From: Sclerotinia nivalis
Lineage: Eukaryota; Ascomycota; Leotiomycetes; Helotiales; Sclerotiniaceae
NCBI GenBank assembly: GCA_029531795.1
Contig: JAPEIS010000015.1
Coordinates: 124,001 to 188,000 of the forward strand
Direction of reading: 5' to 3'
DNA length: 64,000 nt
The position numbers and the translations under genes were made by a program. The notes beneath the pieces are model-generated. The model was given only the letters and a program-made list of their open reading frames with translations. It searched no databases and had not been told where the DNA came from. Below are positions 1 to 11,184 of the stretch, in pieces (positions within the stretch are counted from its first letter, which is position 1; each line of letters begins with the position of its first letter).

Positions 1-791
1 ATATCATCTGGAATCTCCAGATTAGAAGACGGTAAGGTATTCGAAATTCCCCTGCATGAGTGAGTGCGCCTCGAATGGGGCATAACCAGATAGAATGGGT
101 TGTAGAAAATTTTTATTGGGTGTGGTTTCAGGGATTCAAAGTCCCCGGCAGCGCGGACTTCTGTGAATGTCTTGACCAAGTTTGCTATCACCTACTTCTC
201 GGTCAAGTGGCTTTCAGATGGCACGTAGATGACAATCACAAAGCCGTATGCCATCGGGCCTGGGTCTAACAGAAGTCCCCTACTTTACATTGAGCTGGCT
301 GAAGGTAGCAGGGTTGGCATGGTGGACATTGGGAGGATGAAAGCTATAGTAAGGTAATTAATTTTCTATATAAGAACATCGGTTTCCCTCTCAATCTTTC
401 TATATCTTCAAAGCCTTCTGCTCTTTGGGACAACTTCTTCTTCAAATCAACCATTAGCAAAATATATCATCGTGGTCATTCTGCAGCAGCTTCACACGGA
501 ATTTTTGACATAAGCCATACCACTACGTTTGTTGTTCGAACCAGCGTGAGACACCAGCTGCCAAATCGAAAAATACGGAAGAACACAGTTTCTCAATCAG
601 AGAACCTCAAAAACATATTCCAAGGTCACTTTCATTTCAGATTTCGAGCCGTATTATATCTCCGTCACAATAGTGAACCCGCCAAATAGTTACCAGTCGA
701 CAAGTCAGGTTTGTTCTCTATCCCCATAGTTGATTCATTTCGCCAATAAGTTGTTCAGGAACCTCAGACCGAGTCTTCAACCGGCACAAAT
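1..791. other. Left-edge spacer, no gene seen
   Basis: No convincing coding region is visible on either strand. The last part, a pyrimidine-rich stretch ending in a CCCCATAG motif near 729, may be the promoter or a leader intron of the small ORF that starts at 792. Confidence 0.4.
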
Positions 792-1133
792 ATGGCCAAA
801 GATACAGCCAAGGGGCAATGGACCGATCACTACAAGCAAGGCCAATACACGGATGTCAATCGTGTATGGTCCACCAATGCATCCACCAATGACGGCAACA
901 GTCAAACCCAAACTCAGGGTTTCCTCATCTCCTCCTCTGCTACCAATGCCGAATCATTGACACCAATGGAGCGTTGGGCTGCCGAAAGCTCTAAGCAGGC
1001 TCCATGGAATCCAATTGGTAGCATCGGCACTTCATCAAACAACACTGGGACCGGATACTCAAACAGCTCTGTCCATCAGCAGCAACAGGCCGGTGGTGAT
1101 TGGAGTATCTGTGGAAACCAATCAACCAAGTAG
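792..1133 (+). CDS. Small uncharacterised protein, 113 aa
   Basis: I do not recognise this protein. The ORF starts at an ATG in a fair context (ACAAATATGG) and runs 113 codons to TAG. The product is hydrophilic and rich in Ser, Asn, Gln and Thr, with a WTDHYKQGQYTDVNRVW stretch near the N-terminus, a PMERWAAESSKQAPWNP segment in the middle and a QQQQ run near the end. There is no signal peptide, membrane segment or known motif. Small Q/N/S-rich ORFs of this kind are often lineage-specific fungal genes, but a chance ORF is possible. Codon use looks like that of the other genes here, which favours a real gene. A 5' intron ending near 729 would fit the upstream sequence but cannot be shown. Confidence 0.4.
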   Translation: MAKDTAKGQWTDHYKQGQYTDVNRVWSTNASTNDGNSQTQTQGFLISSSATNAESLTPMERWAAESSKQAPWNPIGSIGTSSNNTGTGYSNSSVHQQQQAGGDWSICGNQSTK

Positions 1134-4100
1134 AACGAATCGGAATATGATTATGTGAGTTGCTGTATGTTTATTCCGCCCTATTTGTTCCGCTCGAGTG
1201 TCTAATATTGTGATTAGTATCAGGAAATGGAGAGTTTGTTTTAGGTCTTCGCAAGCACACTCGTTATTATTGTCTTTGTCATACCACATCACGTTACTGT
1301 ACCTTCTGAAAATCATTGCTTGTTTTAATATTTCATTTTGAAGGTTTATAATGTTCCATATTTCAATTCACTATCAAACGTCATATATAAAGTCCCTCGT
1401 TCAAAATTTCAAATTTCCCTCGAGGTTATGCATTGGAGAAGGGGCCCACGCAGAGATGGAAAGTCAGATTAGCAACATTCATTACAGATATATACATGAG
1501 AAATTTCCTTTCGGGATATCGGTGCAAGAGTGCAGTTCTGTCGCAATACATATCATTCCTTGTTACATCGCGAGGTAATTGAAAGCATAATCATAATGAT
1601 TTTTCGTCCTGAAACTTTGCGTCCAAAAACATTTCTTTCCTGCTTCAAGGTAGTCAGCTAATCAACTTCTTTTTATCCCGTTGCATCAATTCTACTTTTT
1701 TTGATGCAGACATGGGCTCGGCTGCCTGTGTTCGCCGATGATGAACTAACTATCGGCGCTCAAAGCTTGCTAGTAAATGTAATTCTTTCGCATGATTAAT
1801 AGGATTGTCATTCTGTCACTGAGGTCGAGGTTGCTTTCCACTAGGAAAATTCACTTCAACTAAGCCAAGCAAAGCAAAGCATTAAGCCATTGTAGGCCAA
1901 AAGAATCCACCATTACTTCGCTTCGCATGATGAGTCAGCTGTGACCCCACTTTACCCCTCATTACCATATTAGGCATTAGGTATGCATCGGAGGACACCG
2001 TGAGTATAGATGCAATTGTAGGGCCGTACAAGGTATTGGTATCATGATACGCCCAGAACCAAGTAGATCTCTGAAAGCTAATGTTTATATGAATTTAAAA
2101 GTCTAATTCAAACCTTATAATTTCATTCGATGAGATTTAGAATTAAATGAAATTCGTCACATACTAATTCTAATAGACTTGTTGAGCCCTAATTAGATGA
2201 TCCGGGCATAAAATTACAGGCCTCTTATAGTGCTAATATCCTGTAAGGTGATGTAATCGCATCCATACTCAAGACGTCTTCCGTACAATTTCCTTTTTCA
2301 TAGTTTTATCGAAAATACGTCTACTGTACTTACAGAAGATATCTGCATTGGCTTGACATGTTTGACTATATTTTAGTTGAAAATCCAGCTTATAGGGCTA
2401 TTATTTTAACAATTTTAAAAAGTGCATTTTCGAAGCCTATTTGAGATATTGAATGTAATGCTAATATCCTCACGGGGAGGAAGGAGCTCTGGTGTACTTT
2501 TATTGGAAACAAATGACGAGATGAATCAGAAATCTACAGAATGTGGCGTAGAGTATATAGTATAATATGAGTATTGTCTTGATAGACAGACACTATGCCT
2601 CGAAATGGTATCGTGCCCCGGGGATGTACTGCAGATTATGGTACACGATAACACTAGCTTGTCTTGATCATACCATGAGATTGTATTACTCGTGTTCAAT
2701 GCTATTGGTTTTAACTCTTGTCTTTCGTGCAGTTAGTGGAATGAATCGCGTTGATTACGTCAACCACGGTTGCCGTGCCCACCTACGATGCTACACGCCG
2801 AAGTTTTGTGAATTGTTCTCCGCCGGTAAGCTCGTCTGAAAGGGACTTCCTATGCAATAACTGAAGTTATAACGACTCGCACCCATCTGACTTCTAAACT
2901 CAGGCTTCTAACCACATCGTTGAAACATTACCGATGGAAATGTAAGGTGAATACCCCGAAATTTGCAGTATCGCTTTTAAAGCATTTTTCTGGATCACAA
3001 AAAGACATATAATCTTATCATTATATAGCCAAACCATCAGCCGGTCGCTGGGAATTTGCAATAGCGAGCGCGCTCTTTATTGTCAACCACAATTTATCAA
3101 TCCTATGCAAATGATTTATGTGTGAAACTAGCAATCAAAATGCCAGCGACTATCTATATCTATCGTTACGGAGTTTCTAAAATCCCAGCTAAACAGAAGA
3201 ATACCTCCTATTATTCCATGCTAGCTTATTCGAGAATACGCCCGCTTTCAATACTCTAATTTTTTTAAAGTTAAACCCTTGTTCCCTAATATAGAATAAA
3301 AGTCATTGTCTTTCCAAACTTAGGTAGACCTTGAACGGTTGAATCCCACATGGAATCTGCCGACCGAAAGCTTCGTTAAATTTGTGTTGAGCATGGTGAT
3401 AGATTCAAGAACTATCTGAACTAATTAACATTCGAGTTATAGATGATATCATAAACTTCACTACGACTTCATATACAGGGCACTTGATAGCCAGGGCTAG
3501 CAAATCAAATTCATGCTTTCGATGTAGCCATGAATTGTGAAGACTATTTTGATACTTCCGTAGATTTTTTATCCATAATTGATCTATTCTTCCAAATGAC
3601 TTGAATGTTTCAACCAAAGTCCAGATTTTGGGTTCCATTGTTGGATCCGTCACTCAGCTGAAGTTCGCTTAACGGGCATTTTCCCAACTTATAACCTCAT
3701 ACGAAGACTTGTGGGTCCGCGAGGTGTTCTAATGTATATTGAGTTGCAAGTGATAGATGAAACAATTAGATAGTCATCATGACCTACCAATCCCCTCGCG
3801 TACCTGTTCTAAGTGTGGTAAATAGGAATTGTTACATAGTTTTTGACATGGTGTTCAACTTGATTTAGTGCGGTCTCCTATCTTGCTTCTACGAACTCCA
3901 AAATATTTCAAGGTACTTATCGGCCCTGATCTGTAATATGACTGATTAGTATCAACATTACCTCTTTGATGTTATTCGTTTCTTACATTGTTATGGTATG
4001 GCAATATTGATCGAGTTACTGAGCTCGTGTATTCAAAAGTCCGGACTAATAGGTTAGATATGAAAGCTTCCAATATTAGAGGGTGGTAAGTCTTTGACAC

Positions 4101-6522
4101 AATTTCTGTTATTAGAATAGTGAACATCCACAAAACATTTGCTTGTTCAAGTCCATTTCAATGGTTTAAAAGGTTTTAATATTGGGAAGTCTATTATCAC
4201 TGGACTGCAATCCGAAACTATGGGTATGCCGGGCTGTTTTGTACTCAGGAGTAAGATGTTTATCCAAATATGATATGCCTATATTCACCTATGTGACCCA
4301 CAACTACTTTAGAGCTAAGTTCAGGGAATGACATTGCAGAGTTTCCAGATGCCCAATTTATCCCTGGAATCCTGGAGTTCGGACTTTAGACTTGGGACAC
4401 TGAGAGTAATGCCTTAGTATCCCGAAAGAACTTTCAGTCAAAGAGTGTCGGTAGATAATATACCAGACATTACTATGATGTCATTGGTATTCTCTTTTTA
4501 GATTAGATCTAAGCTTATCATTGTTCTAGATCAATTGTACATTGTTGAGATTAGATCTCCAGTAGAAAAGTCAGCCAATTAAAACACAAGAACAGCCTCA
4601 TTAGATTAGTCTCTACGCCTTATTAGCTTCGAGACTTCGCAGACGTTGTAAGATCCTTCTCTTCAACTAAGACTTCCACATGTCGCGCTGCTATCTAGTG
4701 TTCTAGCAGGGATAATTGTATGTCTTGATAAACCCGGCTTCCCCTACTCGAGTACATCCAAGTATCAACGGTTAGACAATATTGAGTGATGCGGAGGGCT
4801 ACGGCAGACCCGCCTGGGCTTCCATGTCTGGATTTTGAGACTCAAGGCCACCACCCTCAATGGGTCATATAGACCGTAACAAGATCCATTTCAGGCTCGG
4901 CAGGTGCCCAGAATAGGCTTGGGATGGGCAAGAAATCTGGTTCATTTCACTATTCCAATATACCTTCATTTTTGACTAGAGTAGCGACTAAGGCATCATT
5001 ATCAGCCACAGCGTCATCAACAGATACTGGAAACAATATATAGAGGTACAGCAGGGCCATATGAACTGCAATGCCTGATCCTAAGTCCATTATCCTTGCT
5101 AAGTCGTGAGGACCATGATAAGAATACCAGGATAGTGTATTTTGATGAGTTTTGAAGTCAATCCGAGTAGAATGGTGTCAAAAATTGTTCATCTTCGAAT
5201 CGTAAGGTGAAAAAATAAATGCACACTTTTATTTATACAGCTTATAGTTTGTAAAGCTAATCAGACAGGTCGTGGGATTTATCGTCTAAACTATCTAGTA
5301 GTACTCTTGGCAGATGTTAATGAGAATTTCAATGAATTTCTTATAAAAGGTGGACTTGAAGGTATGTTATTCTCCGCGACGATGAAAAGAATTGTTAGAA
5401 GTGTTTAGAAATAGAAGTTCATAATTGATTAGTATCACTCAAGTGATTAACTGACACTAATCTCATACTTCCGTACTCATTTCCAATGTAACACAACGAC
5501 ATCATAGTACTGGAAGGAATCAAAACCTCAGTATCTAAGTCAAGCTCTACTATTGTCATTGGAGACATATATTATCAAGGAAGTATTATCTAAGTCTATA
5601 TTTGCAAAGCTTAATAAGTTTGTCATAGTATAAGTTAAGGAAATAAGGTAATCTTAGCTTTTAAATATACAGTTCGCTAAAGCATAAATATATTTAGGGG
5701 ATTAATACTCTATTCTGATGCTCTCTGGACTTAATACCAGTATTAACAACTTCTAGTAGAGTTCATTAGGACGATAATAAACAACTGAAAGATCTATTTA
5801 GTGGTATTTAAGCACTTTAGTCTATTATCAAGTAGACTGGAACCAAGGAAGCTGTAATTGTGTAAACAGCGCTAATGGTCCACGGTCTAAGGCTCTAAAA
5901 GAATAATAAATGACTGAAAATGAATGTAATTGTTTTCATACTCTCATCTAATACTACAGAAACGTACATCAGCAGAATGATAGCCATACATACAATCTTA
6001 CTATTTAATAGCTCAAATTTTTAGGATAATAAGTACTGATTGTTTGCTCATAACTAAAACTACTAAAACACTGTACCCTGATTAGTACAGCTGTAAAGGA
6101 TCACTTTCATCTTCATCTTCATCAAAGGTATCCCCATCAGAGATATCTTCATCTGTCATGTGTATCTACCGTAGATTCAGTGAAGGTTATGAATTCACGA
6201 GTCCCATTGGCCACTATTATTACATTTTCTATCTTTTGTCTTCCATTGACACATCTTGAATTGGCTGTATTCCATCTGCCACTAGTGCCCTCGGCAAGCT
6301 ACATGATCATAGTATGACAGTAGTAGTAAATATATAGTCATTGATTTCATTTTTAATTACAGATTTCCTTTCCTCTTTACAATACTAAAAACCACCTTCC
6401 TCTGATCTGTCTTGGATTCTGTTGGCATCCATCATTCAAAGCAATCCGAACCTCATTACTCATGGATTACTTCTTTATTCTGCCAAAGTAGAGCCTCTTA
6501 TCATACTTTGATTATTTTCCCA
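1134..6522. other. AT-rich gene-free stretch, probable decayed repeat relic
   Basis: About 5.4 kb with no supportable gene. From roughly 2.9 to 6.1 kb the sequence is AT-rich with very frequent TAG/TAA/CTA/TTA triplets in all frames, the look of old RIP-mutated repeats, but I can identify no element family in it. A short GC-richer island lies at about 4780-4960. Short ORFs (for example 2567-2839) have no features of genes. The last few hundred bases (about 6300-6522) should hold the promoter of the next gene. Confidence 0.45.
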
Positions 6523-8598
6523 ATGTCACTTTCAAATCTTCCTATTGATCCTCTTCTTTTAGAAGAAGACCAACGAAACAACAATAACAACTCATTAGAA
6601 ACCATTTCTTTGAGCAAGCAAGGAGAGAAAGAGGGAGAACTTGTCTCTGATCCGCATTTAAGGCATGCTGGTAATTGTTTTCCTCACTCCAGAAGCAAAA
6701 ATTTGGAAATTAATAACAAGATATAGATAGCGCGCCAGAGTTTGGCTACGAAGAGTACCATCCACCTACCTCTCATTTACCCACTTCTTTTGAGCACCAT
6801 AACATCAATAGTACCAATTCAGAGTTTAATTCATATGGCAAGTTCTTCTTCTGTCGGTCTTTATTGTGCAGACGTTTAATAATAACTTTGTTTAGATCAA
6901 CAATCCCACAACCCTCTTCTGCCAGCACCACAAAATTTACATCCTGCGCCTTCTGATTCCTACCGGTTTTCGGACGACTTCGATCATCAGACTGCTTATC
7001 TATCCGAACCTCAGCAATATCAATACCCACCCCCTCATTACCAACCTTTCGCTAGCCAACCATACGAAAGCAACAGCTCCAGCAGTCAAATTTTCGACGG
7101 TCAATCCTACGGAAATCAGGTCCCCGGTGATCGGCCTTTTAGTAGCCCCTCTATCGATGGTCAATTGTTCAATAACCAATTCGCCAGTAATCAAATTTCC
7201 AGCAGTCGTTTCTTCGATAGTCAAGGTCTTTCACTTCACCACAATGCTCCTGACCATAGCCTTGAGCTTACTCCTCACGGATACCCAATTTTAAGGCCAG
7301 GTCCCTTGACAATGAGTCTCATACCTCCACCCACCCATGACGAACTTAGCTACCTCGAAGCGTGGATTCCACAAAATGGTCCCGAAATTGATAATTTCTT
7401 TGCTCAAAGACCCAGCATGCAGCGATACAGCCCAAACGTACCACTCCGTGATCAATTACATGGTGTCATCCGAATCATGTTGTTCGAACAAGCAGCCTTC
7501 GAGCCTGAGAACAACGACATAAACCATGACTATGATCAACTTTGCTTGCTTTTACTCGGCCGATATAGAATACAATGTCCGGAGGAAGCCGCGGAGTTGC
7601 AACGCATAGCTGCTTCGCAAATCATACCTTCTCCTTCTTCGCCACCACCAATTGCCGGCTCTCAACTTCCTTCTTTCGGTCATCATTCGATTGGATTTCA
7701 GTCCTTAGACGAAGAAGGTGACAATGAACAAATGAAGGGCACCGACAAAGAGTTGATTAAGAAGTGGGGCGGAAGAAAAAGATTCGTTAATGTACTCGGT
7801 GTTGAGCAAGAACGCTTTCATGACCGTCGCAAGAGTTCATCTGTTCATAACAAGGATCATCCCGAGGCTAGAAGATTAATGTTATATCCTCCATCGACCG
7901 GAAGTAATCTGTCCGATCACGATATTCTCCAAATGGCGCGTATAAAGCCAGTTGCGAGACATCAACGTGCATCAGACGTTTACACTGACCGCGGAGAGTA
8001 TAAGAGTGGGTACAAACGCTTCACGGAGATGTCTGATGACATTCTCAGACGTGAAGGTTTGCTACGTTCGTGGATACCTCGTGCGGATAGCGATAGTCCA
8101 GCCAATAGCGTGGAGCGTGCCGAGCGCGCGATACAACTGGGCTTGACGGGAGATCATAAGCTGTTTGCTGATGCAGCAGCCGAGAAAATCCGTCGAGCTC
8201 AGGATGGGATGGGCAATTCAAGTGGCCGAGCAAGAAAAAGACGCAGAAGAAAAGCTCAGGCAGCAAGACCAGGACAAGCAGCTGGGACTTTGGGCGTGGC
8301 AACCCCTTCATCTTCTACAGCAGCTGTTACTGGTGCTGAGACACAGGACGTTGGGACAATGGGATTGGCAATTCCGGCGTCTGAGCAAAATGCGTTCGGT
8401 GCTGAGTCCTCTGGGGAGCGTACTGGAGGTTGGTTGGGTGGGGAGGCTGGTTCCGACGTGGATCAGCAGCTGCCAGTTCACGGGTCGCACCGTGTAACTA
8501 GCGCTTCCTCTCTATTTTCAAGGGCCCAACAATCGTTTGTCGCTCAGGGGGATGAAGATGGAGAGAGAGATGAGGAGATGGAGGAGGTGGCAGCGTGA
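6523..8598 (+). CDS. Uncharacterised Q/N-rich nuclear-type protein, three exons
   Basis: Three exons, about 655 aa: 6523-6670, about 6721-6837 and 6896-8598. Intron 1 (GTAATT donor at 6671, TAATAAC branch-like motif) ends at 6720 or 6726; both keep frame. Intron 2 keeps frame best with a GC donor (GCAAGT at 6838) and the AG at 6894-6895. The N-terminal third is rich in Gln, Asn, Ser and His with loose repeats of the type SxxxFDxQ (about 7081-7230). A more ordered region follows (about 7315-7620, with EAWIPQNGPEIDNFFAQRP). Near residue 530 is a basic cluster GRARKRRRRKAQ, a likely nuclear localisation signal, and the C-terminus is acidic (DEDGERDEEMEE). No domain is recognised; a nuclear regulatory role is only inference. 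It converges on the HET gene downstream. Confidence 0.7.
6838..6895 (+). other. Probable GC-AG intron
   Basis: The exon reading TSFEHHNINSTNSEF is in a different frame from the long downstream exon, so an intron is required here. A GCAAGT donor at 6838 joined to the AG at 6894-6895 restores the frame exactly, and an ATAATAACT-like branch motif lies 10-15 nt before the acceptor. A GT donor at 6853 (GTCGGT) also keeps frame but matches the donor consensus poorly. Confidence 0.5.
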
Positions 8599-9108
8599 AG
8601 GAGGGGTTAATGCAAATTTGTTTTCCTTTGTCGTTTTGTCTTTGGAGTTTCTGGTGTTATTTTCTTTTCTGTTCGAGTGAATTAGTTTTCTATTCTTTTT
8701 TCTTTTCTTTTTGTACGAGTAGGTAGCGTGTTGGATTATAATGAACCTTATTTGAGTACCTCCGTTGCCCTGTTTATGCTTGAATGAGTATGTTTTGAAG
8801 TTATACGCCGTAAAAAGAGTAGACGGCTGGGTTACAATCGCTAGAGGTGAAAATTTCAGAGTATCCAATGGTCTGCACTCCGACAATGTGAAGCCTTTGA
8901 ATTGTTGAATGCAATTGAATTATAGTTAAATATTTATAATCTTTGAATAAATAAATCCACTTGGAATGTTGAAACTATTTGAGGTAATCATTTATACTCC
9001 AATATCTGAACCTTGTTAGAGATTGAAAGCTTATATATAGTCTACTAGCTCAGACTATTGGAAAACCCTGGGCGGAATGGGAATACTTTTGGTAATTAGA
9101 GCTGGAAT
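8599..9108. other. Convergent 3' spacer
   Basis: Sequence between two convergent genes. It is T-rich just after the stop at 8598 and AT-rich around 8900-9050, as expected of two facing 3' UTRs. No gene seen. Confidence 0.5.
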
Positions 9109-11184
9109 TCATATCAGATTGAATTCTCTTTCACCTATACTTCGATAACCGACATCATCCTTCCTAATATCAAGCACTCCAATTCGTTCCCACGCGTCAA
9201 TAACTGAGCCCGGTTTAACCACAAGCGTGCACAGAAATTCGGTCCTCTCGTTCAAGTCATAATTCGTCTCTACCATCGAACCTAGGATTAAGCAATAAAC
9301 TTCCCAGGTTTGCCCCTGCCGATGACCAGGCAAGTCCGAGGGGATATCCAGGTTTAGACAAAAAGTAGATATTAAAACCATATCTTCAATATCTTCTTCG
9401 AGCACAAGCAATGTGTCATTCTCCTCCTCGTCTCTTTCACTCTCCATGCCCGTCACGAAAGCTGTCGCGAAAAAAGCTTCACTGTTTACACATATCTCAT
9501 TTGTTTCCAATAATGTACCAGATGAAGAAGCGGTTCTAGAAAGTCCAAACTTTTCGTTCTTGGAAAAGGATCCATCGTGCGCTGCTGGAAAAATTATCCC
9601 CATTCCCTCCGCCATTACCATACTAGCCCATGACCACGTTGAAGCGACTTCTATACTCTGTCGTCTCTGCGGTACACTAAGAGGACTTTCAAGGGTACGG
9701 TAGTATTCATACCTCGTAATATCCCACAGCAAACCCCTGGCGAGATCTTCAGCCCAAATCCCTTGAAGATATGTAGACATCAATCTCGCATGAAAGACCT
9801 TAGCGATACCCATCAATGCAATCAATCGATCAGTTTCGTAGCTCAATCTCAATCGAGAGTATTCTTCTACGGCACGAAGCCAACTATCGTAGGAAATATC
9901 TTGCACATCACGGAAATAATTGGATCCGATAGAATCAAGCCCAGTACATTCACATCTCAATTCCTTGCGGCATTCCATGACCAGCTCTGACGAGCAAAAA
10001 TGCAATGTTCTCGGTGCTAAGAATCGTTCTTGAAAGGTCCAGGCTCTCAAAAGCAATGGCGCCTCCTGTTTCTCTTCCTCCCATGAACCAGGGCTCTTAT
10101 TTCTCAAAATGGTTGGAGTGGAGTATAATTTATGGAGGCCATTCAGTGATCTACGAACATATACGGTCTTATCCTCCTGCTCTGGTCCAAGAAAATTCTT
10201 TGCGAATATAGGAATAGATCGATGAAGTGGCTTTCTAGGTGTAAGACAACCTCTCAAACTATCAGCGGCGCCAGTGGCCGCGATATTTACGTAACAATTG
10301 GAATATATTGAGGCCATGAGAGTAGATTCATGCTTCCAATCTTCCGGAGAATCCTGAACTATGCAGAGAGAGTCAATCCATATGAATCTCAATCCCAAGG
10401 CTCGTGCAACAGATATCGCGTCCCGAAAGGTGGCTGGCAGAGTATCCCTCCGGATTCCACGGTAGAAGAATGCTATACTAGAAGAGGTGGTTTGAATGAA
10501 ACGTTTAGAGCCCCAGCAATGGGATAATGTTGCGTATGAAGGCGGTTTTCCGCTAGTTGGGAGGTGCTTTGTCTCTACTAGATGAATAAAATTTGTATTT
10601 CCAGATATGTCCAGAAGTCTGGAGGGTAGTTGACTCGTAGAAGCTACATCGCAAGACGAATGATTCTGAAGGCAGTTGCCGATCCAAGAATTAATGAGAG
10701 TGATATGCGTCTTGTGTGAAATCAATGTAGGAACATTTCTGGCGATCCCGAGTACGCCAAAATGACCCGAACCTAACGAACCACTAAGGGTGGGCCACAA
10801 CCAAATTTTATCATCCTCATCATCCTTATTTGCCACAAAGAATTGAAGTCTTGACAACACCTCTTCTTTGCCGCAATTCTTATCGTGAATCAATTCAATC
10901 TCAAGAGGAGCAGACTTTTGAACGATGATCCGGCCACCTCTTTCAATTCGTTTGTTGTTACTTTCGCAATGAAGGGGCTCACCATCACGACACGTAGCCT
11001 CCACGCCTTTTTTTATCAAAGAGCAAAATCCACAAATCCGGCTTGATAATTCCATTTCTCGGAAAGTAAATGGAAGACTGAACTCAATGCTATTACCTCC
11101 TGCCACATTGACTTGCCATCGAATGGTTTGGCATATGGGATTTATATCAAGGCAAACACGGCAGGTAACGCTGCTGGGGGCCAT
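9109..11184 (-). CDS. HET-domain heterokaryon incompatibility protein
   Basis: Intronless ORF of 691 aa; the first ATG of the frame is at 11184. The N-terminus carries a Cys-rich stretch (CRVC at 8-11, CGFC at 51-54) common in this family. The HET domain (Pfam PF06985) spans about residues 215-380: YATLSHCWG (217-225), the LPATFRDAISVARALG block, LRFIWIDSLCIVQDS (about 265-279), then DW..ES..M..IYSNC. Further on is the RAWTFQERFLAPRTLHFC block that normally closes this region. HET proteins act in allorecognition: interaction of incompatible alleles after hyphal fusion triggers programmed cell death. The ORF is intact with all conserved blocks and no frameshift. Such genes are numerous and fast-evolving in filamentous ascomycetes, so the specific locus cannot be named. 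It sits about 4.5 kb from a transposon island. Confidence 0.93.
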   Translation of the reverse strand: MAPSSVTCRVCLDINPICQTIRWQVNVAGGNSIEFSLPFTFREMELSSRICGFCSLIKKGVEATCRDGEPLHCESNNKRIERGGRIIVQKSAPLEIELIHDKNCGKEEVLSRLQFFVANKDDEDDKIWLWPTLSGSLGSGHFGVLGIARNVPTLISHKTHITLINSWIGNCLQNHSSCDVASTSQLPSRLLDISGNTNFIHLVETKHLPTSGKPPSYATLSHCWGSKRFIQTTSSSIAFFYRGIRRDTLPATFRDAISVARALGLRFIWIDSLCIVQDSPEDWKHESTLMASIYSNCYVNIAATGAADSLRGCLTPRKPLHRSIPIFAKNFLGPEQEDKTVYVRRSLNGLHKLYSTPTILRNKSPGSWEEEKQEAPLLLRAWTFQERFLAPRTLHFCSSELVMECRKELRCECTGLDSIGSNYFRDVQDISYDSWLRAVEEYSRLRLSYETDRLIALMGIAKVFHARLMSTYLQGIWAEDLARGLLWDITRYEYYRTLESPLSVPQRRQSIEVASTWSWASMVMAEGMGIIFPAAHDGSFSKNEKFGLSRTASSSGTLLETNEICVNSEAFFATAFVTGMESERDEEENDTLLVLEEDIEDMVLISTFCLNLDIPSDLPGHRQGQTWEVYCLILGSMVETNYDLNERTEFLCTLVVKPGSVIDAWERIGVLDIRKDDVGYRSIGEREFNLI

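Noticed and set aside
2567..2839. 90-codon ORF starting MSIVLIDRHYASKWYRAP
   Set aside because: No motif, odd composition, inside a decayed AT-rich stretch; likely chance.
6070..6160. Acidic minus-strand mini-ORF (MTDEDISDGDTFDEDEDESD) from a TTCATC repeat
   Set aside because: The acidic run is produced by the TTCATC microsatellite, and the upstream minus-strand sequence is full of stops. It could be the tail of a transposase relic, but nothing supports that.
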